The notes below the pieces were generated by a model. The model saw only the letters and a program-made list of their open reading frames with translations, was not told where the DNA came from and did no database searches. A stretch of 64,000 nucleotides of DNA from Pseudodonghicola xiamenensis DSM 18339 (GTDB lineage Bacteria; Pseudomonadota; Alphaproteobacteria; Rhodobacterales; Rhodobacteraceae), in NCBI RefSeq assembly GCF_000429365.1, contig NZ_AUBS01000019.1:23245-87244 (forward strand), read 5' to 3'. The translations under genes were made by a program, and so were the position numbers. Below, piece after piece: positions 47,479-55,881 of this stretch. The stretch's first letter is position 1, and each line of letters starts with the position of its first letter.

Positions 47479-48030
47479 ATGAGCAGGAAATCCGTCTGTG
47501 TCTATTGTGGCTCACGCCCGGGCGCCCGGCCCGCCTATGTGACCGCCGCCCAAACCCTCGGCGCAGCCCTTGCGGCAGAAGACTGGCGGCTGGTCTACGG
47601 CGCCGGCGACGTCGGTTTGATGGGAGAGGTTGCCCGTGCCGCCCAGGCCGGCGGCGCCGATACCTTTGGGGTGATTCCGCAGCACCTGGTTCGCCGCGAA
47701 GTGGGCAAGAGCGATCTGAACCGCTACGTGATCACCCAGACCATGCACGAACGCAAGAAAGTCATGTTCATGAATGCCGACGCGGTGGTGGTACTGCCGG
47801 GCGGCGCCGGGTCGCTGGACGAGCTGTTCGAGGTGCTGACCTGGCGCCAGCTCGATCTACATCGCAAGCCGATCGTGATCCTCAACACCGAAGGCTATTG
47901 GACCCCGCTCAAGGCGCTGATCGACCAGATCGTCACCGAGGGGTTCGCCGAACCCTCTCTCGCCGGATTGCTGAGCTGGACCGACACCCCGGAGCAGGCG
48001 ATGGCCCTGCTGCGCGACGCGCTGCACTGA
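47479..48030 (+). CDS. LOG-family Rossmann protein (cytokinin riboside 5'-monophosphate phosphoribohydrolase-like)
   Basis: 183-residue TIGR00730-type protein. The phosphate-binding VYCGSRPGARP at the N-terminus and PGGAGSLDELFEVLTWRQLDLH active-site loop (the usual PGGxGTxxE has Ser for Thr here) define the family, which hydrolyses nucleoside 5'-monophosphates to base and ribose-5-phosphate. Start at ATG 47479 with AAAGG 7 bases upstream; an ATG at 47464 is in frame but less well placed. In bacteria the substrate is often AMP-like. Confidence 0.88.
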   Translation: MSRKSVCVYCGSRPGARPAYVTAAQTLGAALAAEDWRLVYGAGDVGLMGEVARAAQAGGADTFGVIPQHLVRREVGKSDLNRYVITQTMHERKKVMFMNADAVVVLPGGAGSLDELFEVLTWRQLDLHRKPIVILNTEGYWTPLKALIDQIVTEGFAEPSLAGLLSWTDTPEQAMALLRDALH

Positions 48031-48211
48031 TCCGGCACTTCTTCCCCCGCCCCCGCCCAGGGCGCCACAGCCCTGGCGCGGCAGCTTCGGATTTGCGCGG
48101 CAAGGAACATTTGGAGAATGACGAAGGGAATGGACGCGCACGGAAAGCGCCTCCCGCCCCAGGCCCCGCGATGAGCGGGCCGCGCCCGCGAAAAGCGCGC
48201 CGGACAGACAA

Positions 48212-48235
48212 ACGCCCGACCAATCGGCCGGGCGT
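48212..48235 (-). terminator. Rho-independent terminator after sodB
   Basis: On the minus strand ACGCCCGGCC pairs with GGTCGGGCGT around GATT (arms 48226-48235 and 48212-48221; one G-U pair), followed by TTGTCTGT. It lies 25 bases after the sodB stop. Confidence 0.75.
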
Positions 48236-48259
48236 CGTGATCTTGGATCGCAGGCGCGA

Positions 48260-48862
48260 TTATTTCAGGCGCGACGCCACGTTTTCCCAGTTGACCAGAT
48301 TGTCCAGGAAGTTGGTCAGATAGGCAGGACGCTTGTTGCGGAAGTCGATGTAATAGGAATGTTCCCACACATCGCAGCCCAGCAGCGCGGTCTGATCGAA
48401 GCACAGCGGATTGACGCCATTCTCGGTCTTGGTCACGGCCAGCGAACCATCGGCGGTCTGCACCAGCCAAGCCCAGCCCGAACCGAATTGCCCGGCACCG
48501 GCGGCGGCGAAGTCTTCCTTGAACTTCTCGACCGAGCCGAAGGATTCGACCAGAGCCTTTTCCAGCGCACCCGGCAGAGCTGCGCCGCCCGGGCCCATCA
48601 TTTCCCAGAACTGGGTGTGGTTCCAGTGCTGCGAAGCGTTGTTGAAGATGCCGTTCTGGGCGACCGCACCGGCCTGATAGGTGCCCTTGACGATCTCTTC
48701 CACCGACTTGCCTTCCCACTCGGTGCCGGCGATCAGCTTGTTGCCGTTGTCGACATAGGCCTTGTGGTGCAGGTCGTGGTGATATTCCAGCGTTTCCGCC
48801 GACATGCCCTTGGATGCCAGCGCATCATGTGCATAAGGAAGATCGGGTAGTTCAAAAGCCAT
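48260..48862 (-). CDS. sodB: Fe/Mn superoxide dismutase
   Basis: 200-residue Fe-type SOD. Metal ligands visible: His28 in EYHHDLHHKAYVD, a second His in HWNHTQFWEMM, and Asp and His in DVWEHSYYIDFRN. The QFGSGWAWL segment with Gln before the Gly (rather than after) is the Fe-type arrangement. Dismutates superoxide to oxygen and hydrogen peroxide in the cytosol. Starts with MAFELPDLPYAHDAL, the usual N-terminus. Confidence 0.96.
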   Translation of the reverse strand: MAFELPDLPYAHDALASKGMSAETLEYHHDLHHKAYVDNGNKLIAGTEWEGKSVEEIVKGTYQAGAVAQNGIFNNASQHWNHTQFWEMMGPGGAALPGALEKALVESFGSVEKFKEDFAAAGAGQFGSGWAWLVQTADGSLAVTKTENGVNPLCFDQTALLGCDVWEHSYYIDFRNKRPAYLTNFLDNLVNWENVASRLK

Positions 48863-49001
48863 CTTGGACCCCTGCTGATAAAGTTGCGTTTCCCTAGAAG
48901 TACATGCGGCGCAGCCTTCGGCAGGTCAAGGGCAATGACGGCAAAAGCCCCCACCCGGCCAGGTTGAGCCGATCGGGAAAGACGGCAGAAAGGCGGACAG
49001 G

Positions 49002-49766
49002 ATGCTGACGCGATTGCGCAAGGCGCTCTATCGGGCACGCGGCGCTTATCAGGGGACCTTGGGTGGGGTGCCGTTCCGGCTCGATCCCTATCACAGCAAA
49101 TTCTGGCGCCGCGCCAGCGCCGGCGCCTGGGAACCCGAGACCTTCGCCGTGCTCGACGCCCATCTGGCGGCGGATCGCGATTATCTGGATATCGGCGCTT
49201 GGATCGGGCCGACGGTGCTTTATGCGGCGCGCAAGGCGCGTCATGTCTGGGCCTTCGAACCCGATGCCACCGCCTTCCGCCACCTGGCCTGGAACATCGA
49301 CCTGAACCGGATCACCAATGTCTCGGCCCTGCCGGTGGCACTGTCGGATCGCACCGGGGTGGCCCGCATGGCAAGCTTCGGCGGCGAGGCCGGCGACAGC
49401 ATGACCAGCCTGCTGAATGCCGAGGCTGCCGGCGGCACCGATGTCGTGACGCTGGATTGGGCGGCCTTTGCCGCCGATACCGATCTCTCGGCCGTCTCTC
49501 TGGTCAAGATGGATGTGGAAGGCGCCGAATTCAGCCTGATCCCCGCCCTGCTGCCCTGGCTCAAGGCGCAGCGCCCGGCGCTCTATCTCTCCACCCATGC
49601 GCCCTATCTGCCTGAAGACGAGCGGACGGCGCGGATGGCGGCGCTGGCAGAACAGCTGTCCTTCTATGCCTCGTGTCGCGACGATGCCGGTCTGCCCGTG
49701 ACCGCGGCGGATCTCACGGCGCCCGATGCGCTCAGCCGGTTCCGAAGCTTTCTCTTCACCGGCTGA
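49002..49766 (+). CDS. FkbM family methyltransferase
   Basis: 254 residues. Rossmann SAM-binding features: DYLDIGAWIGPTVLYAARKA (motif I), WAFEPDATAF (motif II acidic residue), and VSLVKMDVEGAEFSLIPALLPWLK, the KxDVEGxE signature of the FkbM family. Likely an O-methyltransferase acting on a sugar, polyketide or similar acceptor; target unknown. Starts at ATG 49002. No polysaccharide gene is adjacent. Confidence 0.85.
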   Translation: MLTRLRKALYRARGAYQGTLGGVPFRLDPYHSKFWRRASAGAWEPETFAVLDAHLAADRDYLDIGAWIGPTVLYAARKARHVWAFEPDATAFRHLAWNIDLNRITNVSALPVALSDRTGVARMASFGGEAGDSMTSLLNAEAAGGTDVVTLDWAAFAADTDLSAVSLVKMDVEGAEFSLIPALLPWLKAQRPALYLSTHAPYLPEDERTARMAALAEQLSFYASCRDDAGLPVTAADLTAPDALSRFRSFLFTG

Positions 49767-49778
49767 GGCCGTGGATTA

Positions 49779-50312
49779 CTAATTTGCCCCCTTCGGCGGC
49801 CGCAGGGCACATTTGCCACTGCCGCGAATCTCGTTGTCATAGCCTTTCAGGGTTCCCGTAAATCCGATCCTTAGACGCTTGGTATCGAGATAGATCGTGC
49901 TTTCGGTCTTGAAGGTCTCGGTCCTGAACTTGATATCGTTCAGCTCCCAATTCATCCGGTATTTGCCCTCGCTCACCGGCACAGGAATTACCTTGATCGG
50001 CTTCAGCTCTGCATAATGAATGTAATTGTCATAGACGGAGGCTGTCTTGAAATCATCTTCAGAGAAAATGATCACGGTTTCCGGGACCATACCGCCCATT
50101 GCCTGGCTAACCAGTGTACACTCATAGGTTTTCGAGGTGTCACTGGCGGCCGCAGCAGCTCCGGCACCGAGGCTGACCCCAATCGCAGCGCCAACGCCTA
50201 GACGCAGATAACGATACAAGCCCGTGCACGGCCTATGGAAACGCGCCCCTCCGGCATGAAAGAACCAAAGCAAATCGCAAACCTCCTGATTGATAAGGTC
50301 TTGTAGCGACAT
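49779..50312 (-). CDS. Hypothetical exported protein, start uncertain
   Basis: Unrecognised. About 178 residues from ATG 50312. A signal-like stretch (RLGVGAAIGVSLGAGAAAAASD) lies about 50 residues in, so translation may really begin at an internal TTG at 50219 giving a 147-residue precursor; a GTG at 50360 is also open. The mature part has ECTLVSQAMGG, YDNYIHYAELK and an end RGSGKCALRPPKG, with two cysteines that may pair. The sequence has more AT-rich codons than its neighbours, a mild sign of transfer. Lies convergent to the FkbM gene (12 bases apart). Confidence 0.55.
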   Translation of the reverse strand: MSLQDLINQEVCDLLWFFHAGGARFHRPCTGLYRYLRLGVGAAIGVSLGAGAAAAASDTSKTYECTLVSQAMGGMVPETVIIFSEDDFKTASVYDNYIHYAELKPIKVIPVPVSEGKYRMNWELNDIKFRTETFKTESTIYLDTKRLRIGFTGTLKGYDNEIRGSGKCALRPPKGAN

Positions 50313-50370
50313 CCGCGCCGAAACCACAACCCATAGGCGAAAATACTTCCTTGAGGTCACACCTTAGAGA

Positions 50371-50937
50371 TCAATAAACCCCAACCGCCGATCCGGGCGT
50401 CGCAGCCTCTTTCAAAAGTGCGAAAGCATACCCCGCGACCGAGCGGAAACAGATCACCCCGAAACCACCATCCTGCTCCATCCAGACCGCAGCGGCGATC
50501 TGGCCCATGCGACTGCGGCGCAGACGGCCGGGTTCGAATGCGCCGGGGGCGAAGTCGATGGGAAAAAGCTTGCCCATCACCTCGCGCGCGGCGGCTCCAT
50601 CGACGCGGAACACCGCGCGCGCGTCCGAGACATCGACCGCCAGCGCATGCGCACGCCCCAGCGCGGCCTCGGCCTTGGCCAGCAGTGCCGGTGCCGCAGC
50701 ATAGGGGCAGAACAGCATCAATTCGTCCGGCGACATCCAGCCGGCAGCACCGGTCTTGCCGAAACTGATCTGACCCTGCCCCGGCGGCTTGGCGCCAGTG
50801 ACGGCCGCTACAGCCGCCTTCACCGGCTTGCTTGCCAGATCGCCGCGCAGGGTGATCATGCCGGTCAATCCCGCCTCTGCGATCCGGGCGATACCATCAA
50901 AGCGGGCACCGTTCAGGGCGCTGATCGGCTCAGACAT
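50371..50937 (-). CDS. soxG: Sarcosine oxidase gamma subunit
   Basis: 188-residue subunit of heterotetrameric sarcosine oxidase. Identified by position (last gene of the beta-delta-alpha-gamma order, overlapping the alpha gene by 8 bases) and by family features such as WMSPDELMLFCPY and DVSDARAVFRVDGAAAREVMGKLFPIDF, related to the folate-binding T-protein fold. No catalytic role is known; it is needed for assembly of the complex. Confidence 0.92.
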   Translation of the reverse strand: MSEPISALNGARFDGIARIAEAGLTGMITLRGDLASKPVKAAVAAVTGAKPPGQGQISFGKTGAAGWMSPDELMLFCPYAAAPALLAKAEAALGRAHALAVDVSDARAVFRVDGAAAREVMGKLFPIDFAPGAFEPGRLRRSRMGQIAAAVWMEQDGGFGVICFRSVAGYAFALLKEAATPGSAVGVY

Positions 50938-53900
50938 TCTGTTTCTCCCCCTCCTTGTCGAAGACCACCGGATCGACGATCCTGGCCTGATAGGTCTTGC
51001 CGTCGATGCCGGGAAACTCCAGCACTTCGCCCATTCGCTCGGGGCCGTGCAACACCAGCCCCATGGCGATGCCGCGTCCCAGTGTCGGCGAATAATAGGT
51101 CGAGCTCACCCGCCCTTGCGTATTGCGCTGACCGTTGGCGTTCACCCCTTCGGCCACCGCATAAGCGCCATCCGGCAGCACGCTGCCGTCGAGCGTTTCC
51201 AGCCCCACCAGTTTCCAGCGGGTCGGATCGGTCATATGGCTGCGCGCCTGCGCGCGCTTGCCGATGAAATCCTCTTTCTTCTTCGAAATCGCCCAGTTCA
51301 GCCCCAGATCCTGCGGGATCACCGTGCCATCGGTCTCGTCCCCGATCATGATGAAGCCCTTTTCGGCCCGCATGATGTGCAGGGCTTCAGTACCATAGGG
51401 CATCATGGCGAACTCGTCCCCCGCGGCAATCAGCCGATCCCAGAGCGCCTTGCCCTGACCGGCCTTCACCCCGATCTCGAAGGACAGCTCGCCCGAGAAT
51501 GAGATGCGGTAGACCCGCACCGGGATACCGGCGAGGCTACCATCGGCCCAGGTCATGAAGGGCAGCGCCGTCTTCGACACATCCATGCCGCCCAACCGCT
51601 CCAGCACGGCGCGCGCCTTGGGCCCGACGACGGCGATCTGGGCGAATTGCTCGGTCACATTGGCGGTGTAGACCTGCCAGTCCCACCATTCGGTCTGCAG
51701 CCATTCCTCCATATGGGCATGGATATGATCGGCACCGCCGGTGGTGGTGTGACACAGGAAGGTCTGATCGTCGATCCGTGCCACCACGCCGTCGTCGATC
51801 AGAAAGCCGTTTTCCGAACACATCAGCCCATAGCGGCATTTGCCCGGCGCCAGAGAGGACATCACATTGGTATAGATCATGTCGAGGAACCGGCCCGCGT
51901 CCGGCCCCTTGACCAGGATCTTGCCCAGGGTCGAGGCATCAAGGATCCCAACGGCTTGCCGGGTGTTCTTCACCTCTCGCATGACCGCTCCATCAAGGCT
52001 TTCATCCGCGCGGCGATAGGCATAGGGGCGTCGCCACTGGCCGACCGGCTCGAACTCAGCCCCATGGGGGCCATGCCAGTCCTGGATCGGCGTGTGGCGC
52101 ACCGGTTGGAACAGCGCACCGCGCGCATCGCCGGCCATGGCGCCGAAACTGATCGGTGTATAGGGCGGCCGGAAGGTGGTGGTCCCCACCTGCGGGATCG
52201 CCCGGCCCAAGGCCTCGGACAGAACAGCCAGACCGTTGATGTTGCTCAGCTTGCCCTGATCCGTCGCCATCCCCAGCGTGGTATAGCGCTTGGTGTGCTC
52301 GACGCTTTCATACCCCTCGCGGGCGGCAAGTTGCACGTCCGACACCTTGACGTCGTTCTGGAAATCCAGCCAGGCCTTGGCACGCAATTCGTCCGAGGCG
52401 CTGGCGGGCATCAGCCAGACCGGAGCGATGGGCATCTCGCCCAGCTCTGTCACCTCCGGCAGCTTGCCCTTCTTGGCCTTGAAGCCGCAGGCCTTTGCCG
52501 CCGCCCTGCCCGCCTGGGTGGCATCGGCAAGCCCCTCGGATAGGCTGAGCACGCCACTCGCCGCGCCGGCAGTCTGCACGAAGCCCGCGCCATCTGCCCC
52601 CACTGGCGGGCGCGCCACATCGGGAAGGAACATCGCCGCCGCCTCGTCCCAATCGAGCTTGCCGCCGCAATGGGACCACAGGTGCACCACCGGCGACCAG
52701 CCGCCCGACATGGCAACCGCGTCACAGGCGATCTCCTCCAGAGCCGCACCGCTTCCCTCCTGCGCGCAGATGGCCAGTTTCGCCACCCGCTTGCCGCCCG
52801 AGACCTTGGCAACGCCGCGCCCGCAATCGACCCGAAGGCCCAAGCCGCGCGCCTCTTCCATCAGGCCCCCCCCGCCGGTGGGCCGGGCATCGAGGATGCG
52901 CAGCACGTCGACGCCGGCCTGCTTCAGCGTGATTGCGGTGCGATAGGCATCGTCGTTATTGGTGACCACGACGACCCTCTGACCGGGCGCCACCCCATAG
53001 TTCACCACATAATCCCGCATCGCCGAGGCCAGCATGACACCGGGGACATCGTTGCCGGCGAAGGACAGCGGCCGCTCCAGCGCGCCGGTGGCGGTGATGA
53101 TCTGGCGGGCACGAATGCGCCACAGCCGATGGCGCGGACCCTCGGTGCCGGGCCGGTGGTCGGTCAGCCGTTCATAGCCCAGCGCATAGCCGTGATCATA
53201 GACCCCCGCCCCCATGCAACGACGACGCAGCGTGACATTGGGCATGGATTTCAGGCTGGAGACGACGGCAGCGATCCAGTCTTCCGCCGCCATGCCGTCG
53301 ATCTCGCCGCCATCGACCGGGGTGCGACCGCCCCAGTGGCGCGACTGCTCCAGCACCAGCACGCGGGCGCCGGCCTCGGCGGCGGTCTTGGCCGCCATCA
53401 ACCCGGCAACGCCGCCGCCGATCACCAGCACATCGGCGAAGGCATAGAAATGCTCGTAACGGTCGGCGTCCTCTTCCTTCGGCGGTTTGCCCAGCCCCGC
53501 CGACTGACGGATCACCGGTTCATAAATATATTTCCAGAAGGCGCGCGGATGGATGAAGGTCTTGTAATAGAAGCCAGCCGGCAAGAAGCGGGAAAGCGCC
53601 GAGTTCACCGCGCCGATGTCGAATTCCAGACTGGGCCAGTGGTTCTGGCTAACGGCACAGAGCCCGTCGAACAGCGCGGTGGTGGTGACGCGCTGGTTCG
53701 GTTCGAACCTTGCGCCAACCCCCAGCCCCACCAGCGCATTCGGTTCCTCTGCCCCGCTCGCCACGATGCCGCGCGGGCGGTGGTATTTGAACGACCGGCC
53801 GACCAGCACCTGATCATTGGCCAGAAGCGCCGAGGCCAGGGTATCGCCGGCGAAGCCCTTCATCGGCTTGCCGTTGAAGGTGAAGGTGACGGGGCGGGAG

Positions 53901-53941
53901 CGGTCGATCAGACGGCCCTGTTTGGCGATGCGAGTGCTCAT
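50930..53941 (-). CDS. soxA: Sarcosine oxidase alpha subunit
   Basis: 1003 residues. N-terminal ferredoxin-like domain (VTFTFNGKPMKGFAGDTLASALLAND), NAD-binding/oxidoreductase region with VLVIGGGVAGLMAAKTAAEAGARVLVLEQ near residue 172 and ITATGALERPLSFAGND, and a C-terminal folate-binding aminomethyltransferase domain (TLGKILVKGPDAGRFLDMIYTN, IMRAEKGFIMIGDETDGTV). With the beta subunit it oxidises sarcosine to glycine and moves the methyl carbon to tetrahydrofolate as 5,10-methylene-THF, with release of hydrogen peroxide. Cytosolic. Confidence 0.97.
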   Translation of the reverse strand: MSTRIAKQGRLIDRSRPVTFTFNGKPMKGFAGDTLASALLANDQVLVGRSFKYHRPRGIVASGAEEPNALVGLGVGARFEPNQRVTTTALFDGLCAVSQNHWPSLEFDIGAVNSALSRFLPAGFYYKTFIHPRAFWKYIYEPVIRQSAGLGKPPKEEDADRYEHFYAFADVLVIGGGVAGLMAAKTAAEAGARVLVLEQSRHWGGRTPVDGGEIDGMAAEDWIAAVVSSLKSMPNVTLRRRCMGAGVYDHGYALGYERLTDHRPGTEGPRHRLWRIRARQIITATGALERPLSFAGNDVPGVMLASAMRDYVVNYGVAPGQRVVVVTNNDDAYRTAITLKQAGVDVLRILDARPTGGGGLMEEARGLGLRVDCGRGVAKVSGGKRVAKLAICAQEGSGAALEEIACDAVAMSGGWSPVVHLWSHCGGKLDWDEAAAMFLPDVARPPVGADGAGFVQTAGAASGVLSLSEGLADATQAGRAAAKACGFKAKKGKLPEVTELGEMPIAPVWLMPASASDELRAKAWLDFQNDVKVSDVQLAAREGYESVEHTKRYTTLGMATDQGKLSNINGLAVLSEALGRAIPQVGTTTFRPPYTPISFGAMAGDARGALFQPVRHTPIQDWHGPHGAEFEPVGQWRRPYAYRRADESLDGAVMREVKNTRQAVGILDASTLGKILVKGPDAGRFLDMIYTNVMSSLAPGKCRYGLMCSENGFLIDDGVVARIDDQTFLCHTTTGGADHIHAHMEEWLQTEWWDWQVYTANVTEQFAQIAVVGPKARAVLERLGGMDVSKTALPFMTWADGSLAGIPVRVYRISFSGELSFEIGVKAGQGKALWDRLIAAGDEFAMMPYGTEALHIMRAEKGFIMIGDETDGTVIPQDLGLNWAISKKKEDFIGKRAQARSHMTDPTRWKLVGLETLDGSVLPDGAYAVAEGVNANGQRNTQGRVSSTYYSPTLGRGIAMGLVLHGPERMGEVLEFPGIDGKTYQARIVDPVVFDKEGEKQNV

Positions 53942-54002
53942 CCGGCGGGCCTTTCGCTTGGGGCGCGGGACGCGATGGGAGGGTTTTGGCAGGTAAGGTG
54001 GT

Positions 54003-54332
54003 TCATTCGAACTCTCTCCAACTCCAGCCCGGGCGCTTGGCGCTGATGGCGTCGCGGATCGCCTGCGGCGGTTCGGTGGTCTGGGCGGGATAGGTGCCGA
54101 AGACCTCGAGCGTCACGGTGCAGCGGGCAGCGTGGAACCACTTGCCGCAGCCATAGGCATGGCGCCAGCGTTCGAAATGCACCCCCTTGGGGTTTTCGCG
54201 GGCAAAGAGGTAATCGCGGAATTCCTCATCCGAGGCGCCGGGACCGAAGCGTTTGATATGCGCCTCGCCACCGGGGGCGAATTCGGTTTCCTCGGCGGAG
54301 ACTCCGCAATAGGGGCAGTGAAGGATCAGCAT
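54003..54332 (-). CDS. soxD: Sarcosine oxidase delta subunit
   Basis: 109-residue zinc-binding subunit. Probable zinc ligands Cys6 and Cys9 (HCPYCG) and His58 and Cys62 (HAYGCGKWF), the same spacing as known delta subunits. WRHAYGCGKWFHAARCT and TYPAQTTEPP are family marks. Sits between the beta and alpha genes; 61 bases separate it from the alpha gene and 133 from the beta gene. Confidence 0.96.
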   Translation of the reverse strand: MLILHCPYCGVSAEETEFAPGGEAHIKRFGPGASDEEFRDYLFARENPKGVHFERWRHAYGCGKWFHAARCTVTLEVFGTYPAQTTEPPQAIRDAISAKRPGWSWREFE

Positions 54333-54427
54333 CGGGTCATCCTTTCGGCGACGATTTTCCAGGTCTCGCGCCCGGCCCGAAGGGAGGGAGCGGAACGCGC
54401 CCGCCCTTGGGGGGCGGGTCGGGCGCG

Positions 54428-54448
54428 GCGCAGGCCTATGGCCTGCGC
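54428..54448. other. Hairpin in the soxB-soxD spacer
   Basis: GCGCAGGCC (54428-54436) and GGCCTGCGC (54440-54448) form a perfect 9-base stem with a 3-base loop. A second GC hairpin (CGCCCGCCC-type, about 54395-54425) lies next to it. Both lie inside the operon between the beta and delta genes. Probably affects transcript stability or differential expression of soxB relative to downstream genes. Confidence 0.55.
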
Positions 54449-54465
54449 AAAGGGGAAAAGTTCCA

Positions 54466-55710
54466 TCAATGCGCCACCCCCGCCGCGACGCTTTCGTCGA
54501 TGAAGCGTCCCTCGGTGAACCGGTCGAGAGAGAATTCCTCGGCTAGTGGCGACTGCCCCTTGGCCATCAGCTCGGCAAAGGCCCAGCCCGATCCCGGGAT
54601 CGCCTTGAATCCCCCCGTCCCCCAGCCGCAGTTGATGAAGATGTTCTCGACCGGCGTCTTCGACAGGATCGGCGAACGGTCGCCGGTCATGTCGACGATC
54701 CCGCCCCATTGCCGCAGCATCTTGAGCCGCGAGATGATCGGGAAGGTCTCGATCAGCGCCGCCATCGTATGTTCGATATGATGGAAGCTACCGCGCTGGG
54801 AATAATTGTTGAAGGCGTCGGTGCCGCCACCGATCACCAGCTCCCCCTTGTCGGATTGGGACATGTAGCCATGCACGGTATTGGCCATCACCACCACGTC
54901 GATGCAGGGTTTGACGGGTTCCGACACCAGCGCCTGCAGCGCCACGCTTTCGATCGGCAACCGGAACCCCGCCATCCGGGCCAGCACGCCGGAATGGCCG
55001 GCCACCACCAACCCCAGCTTGTCACAGTCGATCTCTCCCCGAGTGGTGGAGACACCCACGACCTTGCCGCCGTCGCGGCGGATGCCGGTGACCTCGCAAT
55101 TCTGGATGATATCCATCCCCATGTCGGAACAGGCCCGAGCATAGCCCCAGGCTACCGCATCGTGCCGCGCCGTGCCCGCGCGCGCCTGCCAGAGCGCGCC
55201 CAGCACCGGATAGCGTGGCCCGTCGATGTTGATGATCGGCACGAGTTCCTTGACCCGCTCCGGCCCGATCCATTCGGTCTCCACCCCTTGGAGCGCGTTG
55301 GCATGCGCCGTGCGCTGATAACCGCGAACCTCGTGCTGGGTCTGGGCCAGCATCAGGCAGCCACGCGGGCTGAACATGACGTTATAGTTCAGATCCTGGC
55401 TCAACCCTTCGTAAAGCGAACGCGCCTTCTCGAAGATCGCCGAAGAGGAATCCTGCAGATAGTTCGACCGGATGATGGTGGTGTTACGGCCAGTATTGCC
55501 GCCACCGAGCCACCCCTTTTCCAGGATCGCGACATTGGTGATGCCGAAATTCCGGCCCAGGTAATAGGCGGTGGCAAGCCCATGGCCGCCAGCGCCGACG
55601 ATGATGACGTCATAGCGCTTTTTCGGCTCGGGCGCGCGCCATGCCCTGCCCCAGCCGGTGTGATAGCTCAGGGCTTCTCGGGCGACGGCAAAGGCGGAAT
55701 AGCGTGTCAT
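54466..55710 (-). CDS. soxB: Sarcosine oxidase beta subunit
   Basis: 414-residue catalytic flavoprotein of the DAO family. FAD-binding GAGGHGLATAYYLGR at residues about 39-53 and ILEKGWLGGGNTGRNTT. His183 in GTARHDAVAWGY probably corresponds to the histidine that holds the covalent FMN at the interface with the alpha subunit. C-terminal FINCGWGTGGFKAIPGSG is the conserved flavin-contact segment. First gene of soxBDAG; the 170-base gap with the divergent ccmI gene holds the promoters. Confidence 0.96.
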   Translation of the reverse strand: MTRYSAFAVAREALSYHTGWGRAWRAPEPKKRYDVIIVGAGGHGLATAYYLGRNFGITNVAILEKGWLGGGNTGRNTTIIRSNYLQDSSSAIFEKARSLYEGLSQDLNYNVMFSPRGCLMLAQTQHEVRGYQRTAHANALQGVETEWIGPERVKELVPIINIDGPRYPVLGALWQARAGTARHDAVAWGYARACSDMGMDIIQNCEVTGIRRDGGKVVGVSTTRGEIDCDKLGLVVAGHSGVLARMAGFRLPIESVALQALVSEPVKPCIDVVVMANTVHGYMSQSDKGELVIGGGTDAFNNYSQRGSFHHIEHTMAALIETFPIISRLKMLRQWGGIVDMTGDRSPILSKTPVENIFINCGWGTGGFKAIPGSGWAFAELMAKGQSPLAEEFSLDRFTEGRFIDESVAAGVAH

Positions 55711-55881
55711 GGGCGAATCCGATCAGGTCCTGGTCCAAGGCATTCATGCTTTGGGCAGTCTAGCCGCCTAGGCTGCAAATCGCTACTGCAAGTCACAGTT
55801 GCGACATGACGGCCTGCGCCGGCGATTTGCCCTTTTTTCATGTGCTCCCGCCCTATAGATCATGCTGAAACAGGAGGCAGA

